NCBI GenBank assembly: GCA_027405735.1
Contig: JAPEHQ010000012.1
Location: 1-64,000 of the forward strand
Source of the DNA: Mucor racemosus
Lineage: Eukaryota; Mucoromycota; Mucoromycetes; Mucorales; Mucoraceae
Length of the DNA stretch: 64,000 nucleotides
Reading direction: 5' to 3'
Shown here: one piece after another, positions 47,471 to 58,380 of the stretch
How the letters are laid out: each line of letters begins with the position of its first letter
How positions within the stretch are numbered: the stretch's first letter is position 1
Notes under the pieces: generated by a model
Seen by the model: only the letters and a program-made list of their open reading frames with translations
What the model was told of the DNA's origin: nothing
Database searches by the model: none
Translations under genes and position numbers: made by a program

Positions 47471-48211
47471 ATGAGTTCTTTATCATACGCACCTTCTTCA
47501 TCTTCTTTATCAACGGCAGCCTATCAAAGAAACCAAATATCAATATCTTCCTTGACATGCAATGACAATGACAATGATAATATTATTTTGGGACACATAT
47601 CTTCATCACCTCCAACTTCATCTACATGCAGCAACAGAGATAATATTATCATGAGACATGTATCTTCATCTCCTCCACTTACCACATCTACAATGATGAA
47701 TAAAACAAGGAGATATTATCAACCATATCCCCATCATCCTTATATGATGAGCCATAGTACTTCACATCCAGGCACATCATTAACATTGATGATGAGGTCA
47801 CCTCCAACATCACCGCCAGATGAAGATTCTAGATACTATTCTCCACCAACATCACCATCATATCATTACAATGAAGATAATTCAAGCGATCAATTACAAG
47901 AGAGAAGACAGCGCAACAAAGTAGCCTCAGCCAAATATCGACAAAAAAAAAACATGCAGCAGCATGAAATGCGTAAAATGATTTGCCAAATATCTGATCG
48001 TAATGCAATGCTTGAACGTCAATTACTTGAAGTAAGACAAGAAAATCAACAATTGAGAGCTACCGCTGATAAATTACGAGGTAAAATGGTTGCTACAAAG
48101 TTATTACGTCAATGGATGCAGAAAAATCCACAACAAATTAATGTAAATAATGTTCAAATTGATGATGTTGATGATGAATTGTTAACGGATGAAAATATCT
48201 ATGATTTGTAA
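47471..48211 (+). CDS. bZIP transcription factor
   Basis: Single exon, 246 aa from ATG 47471 (an in-frame ATG at 47417 would add a hydrophobic MFEKVVFLLFFFLVFKTK that is unlikely in a nuclear factor). Residues 1-135 are Ser/Thr/Pro-rich with SSPP and TSPP repeats, suggesting a phosphorylated activation region. The basic region ERRQRNKVASAKYRQKKN is at about 147-164 and is followed by a leucine zipper (M-L-E-R-Q-L-L-E-V-R-Q-E-N-Q-Q-L). The N-x3-A-S-x-K/R-Y/F-R spacing is that of fungal GCN4/Cys3-type bZIPs. The C terminus is acidic (DDVDDELLTDEN). Confidence 0.9.
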   Translation: MSSLSYAPSSSSLSTAAYQRNQISISSLTCNDNDNDNIILGHISSSPPTSSTCSNRDNIIMRHVSSSPPLTTSTMMNKTRRYYQPYPHHPYMMSHSTSHPGTSLTLMMRSPPTSPPDEDSRYYSPPTSPSYHYNEDNSSDQLQERRQRNKVASAKYRQKKNMQQHEMRKMICQISDRNAMLERQLLEVRQENQQLRATADKLRGKMVATKLLRQWMQKNPQQINVNNVQIDDVDDELLTDENIYDL

Positions 48212-50228
48212 CTGGAATATTGTTATACATAGTAGTAGTAGTAGATGTAAACTACTAGCAAAAACTCAGGAAATATGTTTATAATACTCAATACAATAAA
48301 GCTATCAGAAACGAATGTAATTTTATAACGGAAAAAACGTTTCTTATCATACTTTTGTTTGTTTAGTTTATTTGTATTTATACTTGTCTTTTTGACGTTA
48401 GTTGTTAATAATTAAAATTTAGAACTTAACGCTGCTTCCTCTAGCGATATTACGCATCTAATGTAAAACGTCAATGCATCAGGAACAAAGGCATATGGTC
48501 ATGATAGCATTTGTTTTAACCAAAGGACTTGTGGTCGATTACGTTTGCAAATTTGAAATATTATATCAAGTAGAATATTATACATTAGAGTTTTTTTTAT
48601 CTAAAGCAACGTCTTAGCTTAAGTGTTTAGCTTAAGGCTTGACATTTGGAAAGCACCTTTTCTCAAGCAATCGCATTGGATGCTTTTTTAGTAATGAAAA
48701 TTATAACGGTTTTATTTTGGTCCTAAATTAGTTTTATGTGTAGTTAGATTTTATCAGATAAATTTCCAACATGTAAAAATTACTCTCAATTTTTCATTTT
48801 GCTTTGCAAATTAGATAGTATCTTACTTTTAAAGAGTTTTGTCAAGCCATGAAAGCATGATTTTGCAGGAAAACCGTATTCAACCACCGATTTTTTCAGA
48901 TGCCAAAAACCTAAAAATTACTAGTTAATCCTAATTATAAATTACAGATTACTACTATTCATCGATTATCATTTCTTTACCAAACCTACAATTCAACACG
49001 ATTTGAGGCAAATCGAGTCAATTTGAACGTTTAATACCCAATAACACTGGTTGAGGAAATGCTTTAAAAAAAGTTCGGGGTTCAAACAAGGTACACTCCA
49101 GACTCCTTTTTGTATTTTTTTTTTTTCAGAAAAATCAGATTTCCAACTTTTTGGCAGGAAGTAATCATCGATATTTGGGTTAAGATAGATTCTGATATGA
49201 TTTGCTGTGACAACCATGATGGTGCTATTCTTATTATTTTAGATAATTTTTGTGAGGAGATATCACCGTTCAAAAATTTACGGGTTTTTTCAGAAAACTT
49301 GATATATCTATAGATTATATTAAACAAATATTAATTGCAAATGTAGCTAAAGTTGTGTATTACTAATGTCTCTATAAATTTTATTAATCACTTCAATAGC
49401 TATATCTTTTTTTTTAGACATTGAAGTTCAAAAACACGCAAAAATCCCTAAAATCATTAATAACTCTCCAATGAATTTAATAGAGTTAATCTTTATTTTA
49501 ATTGGGCTTGTAGTCAAATTTACCAGGCATAATCCAAGTTAGTTTTAAAAAATATAATAAATTTTAATGGAGTAATGAAGAGGATAAAACGTTGCCCTGT
49601 TTTTTGACCTCAACCCCCATCTAATTTTTGAGATTTTAAAGAATTTGAGATTTTTTTTCGAAGGGAATGTTTATTGAAAATAGTGCATTCTTATTTAGAT
49701 TTTTGAGGGCTATAATTAATGTTTAGTAAACTATACCTGTTTACTATACGATATGTTGCATAAATTTGAAATTCCCGTAATTTTTCTTTGACATTTTGGC
49801 ATATCACAGCTTAGAAAAATATTTAAGCACCGCTCTGAGAGATTTTGAATTTTGCTAGTATAATATATTTTACACACTAAATTTACAGGGCAATCCATAT
49901 TACAATGCAATCTTAGCATGCCATAGTTCCTACATGGATTCATTATATTTTTCTTAACCCAATTGATAGCATTTATAATACAGACAAATTTATTTTAACA
50001 TAGACAATTGCTCTTAAACTCACTTTCAATTTATGTAATTTGCCCAATCAAGTATACTACTGTAGTGTTTGGACCATTGAGATAAATTCATTGTGGATGC
50101 TGAGAAGTAATGACAGTAAAGGGTATAATAATTATCTTTCAAAGTGAGATAATACCAGAACTTTGTATTGTAGTCGGTCTGAATTTCTTCATTATTCATA
50201 TTCAGTATTATAGGTACCTTCAAAGGAA
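48212..50228. other. AT-rich spacer, no supported gene
   Basis: Only short frames on both strands without domains. Poly-T runs lie at 49114-49127 and 49408-49417. Much of it may be old transposon sequence, but I found no matching copy within the window. Confidence 0.4.
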
Positions 50229-50796
50229 ATGGTTAATTTAACAAAAAATACTGAATGCAATGACAAAAGATTTCGCTCCGGTGCCGCCTTCAAAAGAAGA
50301 CCTTTTTGTGTTGGTAGACGTCCACAAACGTCCCTTATAATGTTTATTGGGGATAGAGGTACTTGTGTTGGTTCGAGGCTGAAAGACCATCTAAAATACG
50401 GAGGTAAATGGAAGCCAAAACTGCATGCTATTTCTTCTGCTATACATTTTACAAATGAACACAAGACATCCCAAACTTGTATGCTTTGTTTTGGTCCACT
50501 CACACATCCCAAAAGAACTAGCAGAGATAAACCAGCAAAAAAGACAGTAAATGGTGCTTTCTGGTGCCTTAATCCAATATGTATTTCTGTCAGATCTCAC
50601 AAGCCAATTGAATCAAGAGGCATCCGCTTTGGATATTGCTGTATCTGATGTTTCTAGTTTAATTTTTAATGAGCCATTACCGGTGTTCAATCCTAAATCC
50701 AGTCAATCCTATATTGGTATTTTCACCAAGACCAACGTTTTCTGTTCAAGAAACGAGCATAGGGACGACAGCGGTGCTGCATCACCGAAGGCTTGA
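50229..50796 (+). pseudogene. C-terminal remnant of a Fanzor/TnpB-like RuvC nuclease
   Basis: The first frame (50229-50648) reads FIGDRGTCVGSRLKDHLKYG, then TNEHKTSQTCMLCFG and NGAFWCLNPICIS: a conserved Glu directly before a C-x2-C...C-x4-C zinc ribbon. After a frame change near 50604, the second frame continues ASALDIAVSDVSSLIFNEPL; with the preceding S-R-(D) this is the position of a RuvC-III Asp block (xRDxxSAxxIA). The order 'E-x2-TS-x2-C-x2-C, zinc ribbon, RDxxSA' is that of TnpB/Fanzor C-termini. The RuvC-I region is missing, and no upstream coding continuation is seen. From memory, similar unannotated proteins are common in Mucorales; this needs a search. Non-functional. Confidence 0.5.
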
Positions 50797-51853
50797 ATCT
50801 AGTAAATGGTAGTACAAATTGACTAAGCTGTACGGCATTTACTAATATGATAATTATTATACTCGCAAGGTTCAAGTTTTCGAGAAATTTTGTCAAATAG
50901 TTCTTGATGGGCAATCAAATGAAAATATGGTAGCATATAATATAGCAAGATGTTAGAAATTAACCTAAAATATAGGGTTTATTCGATATTCCTACTAATT
51001 CTTACCAATATCTACTTTATTCTATTAATTCTCATCTTGTTTTGATGTGTCGTTAGTTGTATTTGAAGTTTTCTCCTTTATTTTAAACAATTTTACTTTT
51101 TACTCTGTACATTTTTCGATTTTACTCGAGACATTCTTGCATTCTGAACCCTGCCTATGGGCGTTAGCATCATAAATATCCTCAGTTAATCGAAAATATT
51201 TCTCAATGATTTGAAAAACATTGCAATAACACAGCGTCAATCATCTCCCATCGACAAAAAGAAACAATTCAGATACGAAGCTTGAACTCGATTAATTTCT
51301 CCCAAAATAACTCGATTAAATCAAGCAAATAAACCTCATATAGGATGTACATATACCCCCGCCTTTTTTATTTCAAACATCAAAGATTGCTGTAAAAAGA
51401 CCCACATAAAATTAAAATGCCCACTAAAATATACAATGTCAGACTTTATATGATTTTCAGCACTCTTAAATAACACATTTTACAACTAACAACCGTAGCA
51501 GAGAAAGAGTAAAAACTAATGTTCTTTGATATAGTATTTTTTTTTTAGGTTGTTTATTTGTAAATTTTGGATTTTTGGTAGAAATAAGATCAACTTCTGG
51601 TTTTTTCAATTTCAAATATCTCTTAGTAATCAATGAATTCGTAACTTTACAAGCTTAATACATTTATATCATGTAGAAAACTGGCAATTCATCACATGGT
51701 GTAGCCATGACAGTATGCAGAACAGGCCTGTTACCAAAAAAAAACTCAAAATCTGAACCACTGCCTTGTCCACGGTTTCTTAAACATTTAACGCTGCGCA
51801 ATAAAAAATAAAAAAAAAAAAAAAAAAAAAAAAGGGAAAAACTACGGTTTATT
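50797..51853. other. Spacer, nothing firm
   Basis: AT-rich with a poly-A tract (51803-51833) just downstream of the aldo/keto reductase stop. No supported gene. Confidence 0.5.
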
Positions 51854-53142
51854 TTATCCATGTTGCCATCCCTTGTTATTTGATCCAAGGAAAGCGAATT
51901 TATCCAATTCAGCAACCTCTTCATTCGTTAAACGGAAGCCTAAGGCCAAAGCATTCTGTACTACATGTTCTTTAGTTCTTGCTCCGCCCAGGGGTACAGT
52001 ACCCTTGACAATACACCAATTTAAAGCAATAGCACTTGATGGACGGTCATACTTTTCACTCAATTGCTTCAAAACATCCAACAACTGGCCCAATTGAGTT
52101 GTATCAAACTTTTCGAAAGTCTGTTGACGACCTTTTGGCCATGGACCTTGAGATCCAAATTTTCCTGTTAAAAGACCCATACCCAATGCTAAAATGCAAA
52201 GTAATTTTTCATATGATAAGTAAGATAGCTTTATACATCCAGCAACTCTAAAAAAAACTTACGGGAATAGGCTAAAATAGTGATGCCGAGATCATTACAC
52301 AGCTGAATTAACCCCGATTTTTCAGGAATAGTACGGATCAAAGAAAATGAGATTTGATTTGACGCTAAAGCAATGCCTCTCTTTTGAAGTGCTGTATGCA
52401 TACGTTGAATTTCTTCTTTACTATAATTGGATACACCTACAGTTTTAACTAGACCTGCATCATGGGCATCCGCCAAGGCGTTGGCTGATATAGTTGTATT
52501 AGAAGCTGAGCATTCATCATGTAACAACAATATAAACTTACCAACAACTTCAATTTCAACCGGATGAATAGCAGCATGGATTTGATATAAATCAACTTGA
52601 AATGTACCCAACCGAGCTAAAGAATCTTTCAATGCAGATAACAAAACATCCGGGAATTGAGTTCTATGATCATAAGGAAAGTATTTGGTGGCAATCACTT
52701 GTTTTTCTTTATCTTGTTCAGAATAATCCTTTTGAAATCGGCCAATTTCTTTTTCAGATTCGCCATCACCATAAACTTCAGCAGTGTCATAAAATGGAAT
52801 ACCCAATTCAAATGCTTTATCAAATGCTTCTTTAGCATCCTTTTCAGCTTCTGGGGTCCAGTTCCAAACTTAAGATAATCAATGTTAGTAATGCAATAGT
52901 ATATACATATATATTATGTTCTCATTTTACCTTTCTTATCTCCCCATTGCCATGCTCCAATGGCTAAACATATATTTTTACACATTAATAAGCATGTTAT
53001 TTTATGGCTTTTTTTTTAAAAAAAAAAATGTTTATGTATGCTTACCAATAGGTGGAATAGAAACAATACCAGCTAATAGTAATTTTGTATCCTTTGTCGG
53101 AATTACATCATTTTCAAGTTTTACTACAGCAGATGCAGGCAT
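51854..53142 (-). CDS. Aldo/keto reductase
   Basis: Five exons: 53142-53046, 52963-52931, 52868-52542, 52484-52263, 52188-51854; 337 aa. NAD(P)H-dependent reductase of aldehydes/ketones, cytosolic. Visible: PIGxxAIGAWQWG start of the TIM barrel, catalytic Asp and Tyr in FYDTAEVYGDGESE, catalytic Lys in IATKY, catalytic His in YQIHAAIH, VKTVGVSNYS, and a C-terminal NAD(P)-binding segment (KGTVPLGGARTKEHV). It resembles plant/fungal AKR13/'pyridoxal reductase-like' members. Intron 3 (52541-52485) is 57 nt with no stop in frame, so its retention would add 19 residues. No specific substrate can be named. Confidence 0.92.
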
Positions 53143-53666
53143 TTTAAATCTGTATCTGTAAGAATGGAATGAAAAATGTCGAGTTTTTATAAGGCTTTAT
53201 CTCAAGCGTGAGTAAAAAAATAAATAAATAAAATAAAACGTAATCTTGACATGATATTGTTGATTTTTTCCCATATTTTAAAAAAAGGGGAATGCGTAGT
53301 GGTATGGATGAATGAGGCTATTTTGTGTGCAACATTTACGCTTTTTTTCTGTAATGTTGTTACATACGATTAAACATCCGAACCAGCCAAAATTTATATT
53401 TGGATATCTGAATCATGCAATAGAATTGTAATGTAATACCAATTTTTATTATGATATTAATTGCCCATTATAAGAAATACAATATGGATGAAACTAATTA
53501 CAATAACAAGTAAAAAAAAAAGAAAAAGAAAAAGAAAAAAGGGAAAGGACAAGAGGAGAGAGGGGAGGGGGGGGGGGAATATTAGCTTATCACATTTTTT
53601 AAATGGATACTAGGGCTGTGTACTATATACAATATATATATAAATAAATAAATAATCTGATGATGA
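53143..53666. other. Intergenic with homopurine/G tract
   Basis: Contains A/G-rich DNA (53512-53577) ending in a G run (GGGAGGGGGGGGGG). It lies between the divergent side of the reductase gene and the 3' end of the next minus-strand gene. Confidence 0.6.
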
Positions 53667-54227
53667 TTATTCAATGAAATTCTCAAGAGCATCTACAAAC
53701 AAATCTTCATCTTCATCTTCATCATCATTATCGCTGTTATTAGTTGCAACAGCAGGTTGTATCAAACCACTGCAACTGACTTTTTTGTCTTGATTTATAA
53801 CCGTAACTGTTTCATTAAATGAGACTGATTTAGACCTTGTTTTGTTGTTGTTATTGGTTTTAATATTGACATTTATATCATTTTCAACTTTAATCGTACA
53901 TGAATTCTTCATGGTATTTCTTTCTAGTTCTGTACATGTTGTATTATTAGTTGAAGGTCTCTTTTTTTCTCCAAGCCAATTTTGCTGCTGTGATGGTATT
54001 TTTCTTTTAGAGCGAAAATAAGGTGAATGCTTCATCATCATCATTCTACTGTTTTGCGTTGTTGTGGGTGGAATAATTACATTTGTATTTGTATCTAGAT
54101 ACATTGAAAGTAAATGGTAAATTGAGTCATCAATATCCATTTCTTTTTTGCTAAGTTTTGATTGCTGTTGTTGTTGTGTATCATGAAATGTAGGATATAC
54201 AACTAATGGTCTTGATTCAATGTTCAT
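53667..54227 (-). CDS. Unrecognised Ser/Asn-rich protein with acidic C terminus
   Basis: Single-exon 186-aa protein starting MNIESRPLVVYPTFHDTQ with a Q5 run. It has basic patches (YFRSKRKIP, GEKKRP), an N-rich tract, the motif RSKSVSFNETVTV and an acidic end (DNDDEDEDEDLFVDALENF). The K-S-V-S-F core fits the RVxF-type docking motif of protein phosphatase 1 partners; that is inference from a short motif. Mostly disordered, probably nuclear or cytosolic. A C-rich pyrimidine tract lies about 110-150 nt upstream of the ATG on the coding strand. Confidence 0.55.
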   Translation of the reverse strand: MNIESRPLVVYPTFHDTQQQQQSKLSKKEMDIDDSIYHLLSMYLDTNTNVIIPPTTTQNSRMMMMKHSPYFRSKRKIPSQQQNWLGEKKRPSTNNTTCTELERNTMKNSCTIKVENDINVNIKTNNNNKTRSKSVSFNETVTVINQDKKVSCSGLIQPAVATNNSDNDDEDEDEDLFVDALENFIE

Positions 54228-54756
54228 TTTGTATATGTAAGATAAAGGGCAGATTTACTTGCAAAAAGCCATAAGAAAAAAGAAGATGTTGCAGAAAATT
54301 CTATTCTCTTTTTATATTCATTTTTTTTAAAAAAAAAAAAAAAAAGTTGAGGGGGTACAAGGAAGGGGGGAGGAGTAGGAGGAGCATTATTAATAAAAGA
54401 CAAGCAAACTGTGCGGGACGGGACCAAGAAAGGCTTATTACTTTATGCAGTTAAGCTTTTTTCCCCCGCTTAAAAAATTACGGATAAATACATGGTCCTC
54501 ATTCCGAATGAACCAACCCTGTATAAACTTATCCGTTTCATCCCATCGTCATATCATGATAAACGGTTTTGTTTGGTGTGGGGAAAAAAAAGTTTATTGT
54601 GTATATTTACAAATGATTAGTTGATATAAGGAGGATTGCAGTATAAAATAATATCAAATACATAGGAGAAAATTAACCCCATCAATTTTTTTCTACTTTG
54701 CTTGGCTTGGCGTCTTGTTTGTTGTTTGTTTGGTATATAAAGACATTGCTAATTAA

Positions 54757-55165
54757 TTAATAAATAAATTCTGATAATTGAAATGTTGGTCCAGCAGCAT
54801 TTTCTCGAATATTTGTGATAGTAACAGGCATTGATGATTTATGAAAATGCACATTTTTAATTGGTTGATTCAATGTTGTTGTGGTTTCTGTTGATGGGGA
54901 AGGAATAGCAGGTGGCGCTGGATATGGACGAGGAAGAGGGAGGCGTCTTGCAGTTCTATCTGGTGGCATTATTGTATTTGTATACAAAGTTAAAATTATT
55001 TGTGAATGACAAGAGAGTGGGGTTGAGGGGCTTTTTATATAACATTATTATTTTATCGGAATATGATATACCACGAGCACCTTCATGCGTTTCAACAACA
55101 TGAACAAGGCATTTATAGGTTCCACATAAACACAAACACACCAACTACTCACATTGCTTGTCATT
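54757..55165 (-). CDS. Possible small two-exon gene, unrecognised
   Basis: The last exon (about 54961-54757) encodes a Pro-rich stretch (RLPLPRPYPAPPAIPSPS) and then NQPIKNVHFHKSSMPVTI and GPTFQLSEFIY. A splice acceptor (ATGCCACCAG) precedes it at about 54962. An upstream exon may lie around 55075-55165 (ACAAGCAAT..., GTYKCLVHVVETHEG in one frame) with a donor GTATAT at about 55072. Frame and start are not settled. It is convergent with nothing and shares its strand with 53667-54227; function unknown. Confidence 0.35.
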
Positions 55166-56969
55166 TTCCAGCTTACTGGTTATATCTAACTTTTTGAATA
55201 TTCTGGAATATGTTACTTCCATACTATATAGATTCATAAATACAAATTGATTATAAATCTTGCAACATCATAATAAGAAATTACACAGCTCCCGCCATTT
55301 TGCTTACTCATACAAATAAATTTTCTTCTTCTTCGAAATCATTTAAATCGGCGCATTATTCAACACATGTTGTTGTTAATCATTTGAATGGAAAGGCATT
55401 TAATGGATACTGTTAGTGCTTCAATTGTATGATTCAACATACAATAATTCGAATGGTTCAGACGTTATTCAAAAATGACGTCTAAAGCTTAATTCAAAAA
55501 GCATGTATTTATCAATAAAATGTTATTTATAGTTTAAATAAATCCCCATATAGTGTCATGTACATGAATGATATTTAAATACCCTCCTTGATTTAATTAA
55601 CAATGTACCATTTCTGATGTTTAATAGCATCAATCTTATATATAAATGATAACGTTTGAGTTTTTGATGTTGATATTGCTTTTATTTATGTATCGATTAC
55701 GTAGTATTTGATGGGTATATATGTGCATGTTTATTCAAGGCTACATTGAAAAGGAAGAAGTTTGACATTTGCACGTTAAAAAGAACAATAAATGTTGTCA
55801 ACGTGGCCATATTAAGACCATGTAGCACAAGTTCTCATTTTCTACATGATTTCACGTCTCACAAACAACAATGATATCATGCTCAAAAAAACTGTGTCCC
55901 ACACAGTGTGGATTAACATGATAAATACAATGCTTTATTCTATATAAGTCTCTAATGTTATGTAATTTACACATGGAAACACAATTATACATTACTTTGT
56001 GCTCTATTCAACTTACATACATCTGCATGTTTCACATCAAATGCTTCACCTGCTTAATTGTCATGAATTTGTAAGATATTCCTAAATGTGGCAAAATTTC
56101 TTCATGATAACGAAATCTGGAACAGCTGATTTCACCGCATTAAATTGTTTTTGCAAATAACTTGAACGCTGTGGCTATCCATGTGCCCTGTCTTCTGATT
56201 CAAAATTGCTAATTTTTATAAAGCCCTACGAAAGTTTATATTTTTAAGTTGTGTCGTGTTATAGTATAGTATTTAAATTAAGTGCTGAACTGACTTAAAC
56301 AATGAACAACAAAATGTGGTGTATTTACACAAAACCGCCAGTAAATAGCTAAATTGTACATGAAAAATATATACATACATTTAAGTTTCCCAAACTGGGT
56401 AAGATTTTCAGTAATATATACCTCAAATGCTAATTTACTTTATCATCATCAAGTCCCGTTATGAAACGATATTTGTGGAGTTTGATCGAAAGACTACTTG
56501 TTGCAGTTACAATACAATACCGAAAAAGTTGCTAGTAACTGCATTCAAGTTAATCTTGAAGAGCTGATTCTGTATTTTTGAAAGTTTAAAGCAAATAAGC
56601 CAAAATAAGTTAAGAGGCTACAGTCTTTTTCACCACGTTAAAAATAAATGAAATTCTTGCTAGTATGTTTATTTAACACATTCCGACTGATATGTTTGAT
56701 CGCTACTTCTAGTTGCATTTCAAGGAACCTTTTTAAGTAATCTGCTAAATTTCTTCATTTGAGCAGCTGGGTTACACTCTGCTTATTGGGTTTTTAGTGA
56801 ACGATAATTCGACAATTCGACAGAAGATTAATTTTAGGTTTCCAATCTTCGAAATCAAAGGATGCTACTTTTTCTATAATACAATTCATGCTGAATAGCT
56901 TTTAGAGCAAACCTTAGACACTGAGCAATACATATAAATTGGTTGCTATATGGAGCTTGGTCCTGAAAA
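55166..56969. other. AT-rich spacer, no supported gene
   Basis: No domain-bearing frame on either strand and no repeat match traced within the window. Confidence 0.45.
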
Positions 56970-58290
56970 TATTTTATGTCCTACGAAAGACTCAAAAACA
57001 GGTGAAAATTACTGCTATTTTCTTAAAAACTGGATCCTATTTTTCATCCCTGCTCAACTTTTTTCATCACTAAATATCATCAAAAAAAAAAAAACATATG
57101 CCAATGTACCTGAGATGTTCAACTTTACTCCAAAAATACGTTCCCCGAAATATCCTATTTTTTGCAGTTGGTATAACTTTTTCAGTTCTAATATTTCAGA
57201 TTTTTACAGGTATTTCATTGCTAAACATTAGAAACTTTGAAGCTTCATATCTCTACGGGAAATTAAGCTATACTAACACTTTTTAATAATAAAACTTACT
57301 TGTTTTAAAGTGCACTATAACATAATTTAATATAAAAATATTTAAGCACTTTTTGTTTTTATTTCTTTTTTTTTTTTTGGCATTTTTGTAGTAGATCTCA
57401 AAATATTTGTTATATTGGGCAGCATTTTTTTTCACATTCATGTCATAGAGCTTATTAAGCTCTCTCAGATCAAATTTAGTGCTTTTGAAAATATTATTTT
57501 TTTGTCGAGATATTCTCAAAAGCATGTACAAAAGAATATCCTCGCGTTTAGCATCAATTTTTCCCCTGTATACCCTCATCCCAAATTCTGAATTTGAAAA
57601 AAAATTGATGAAAATCTTGTTTTCTCTACGAAAAATGCAACTAGAAGATTCAGTAATGGCTAGATCGATAGATAATTTTTTTGCGCATCGTTTTCATTAT
57701 TTACATATAAATTGTGTTTATTAAAATTTATGAATATCTCCAAAAAAAACCTTTAGAATTTTAAGCATATTTTACGTAAGGTTTAATGAAAAGCATACAA
57801 CTGAAATTTGTTTAGGTGGATGCAGAATTCAAAACTGTACACAAAACATTTAGTACACTAATTCAACTTACTTTGTAGTTCGTGAGCCATTAAACAATTT
57901 TGCCTTTTGAATCATTTCTTGGTCGATTTTACAAACCAATTTTGGGGCTCCGTTAGCATAGGTCTTAAGCTGTAATATGAGCTGTTATTTTGATTATCTC
58001 GGCAAAAAATTAATATTTTTCGTTAAAATAAAAAATGCAGAGTAAATTTTAGTTTGATCGATCTTGTAAATACAAAAAATTAACGTCCCAATTTAGGGAC
58101 TTCGTTTTTACAATCGATTTTAAGTCAATTTTTGGTCAATAAATGTTAGACCAATACACCAATTTTTGATATTAACTCTTCTATTTCCTGACATACAGTA
58201 TATCAATGTTTTATCATAAAAAGAAGTAAATTGTCTTTGAAGATTTGATGTAATTTGACACAATATTTGGGGGGTAAAAAAGTTAAATAG
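56970..58290 (-). repeat. Dispersed repeat A, copy 4 (longest)
   Basis: Reverse complement of 8850-9960, uninterrupted, matching 31930-32868 plus 34831-35230. It lets the full family be outlined at about 1.3 kb. It contains no recognisable coding sequence. Confidence 0.8.
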
Positions 58291-58380
58291 CTGATGTATC
58301 ATTCTTAACCGAATGTCAAATCCAAAGGTGAAACAATGGTTCAGTAAACGAAAGACAGGTCAATTAAACATCAACGAAAC
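58291..58380 (+). repeat. Repeat G, left part of hAT target
   Basis: Matches 13990-14075 (CATTCTTAACCG, TCAATTRAACAT). The right part continues after the hAT at 62540-62600, so the copy at 14 kb is an empty paralogous site. Confidence 0.75.
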
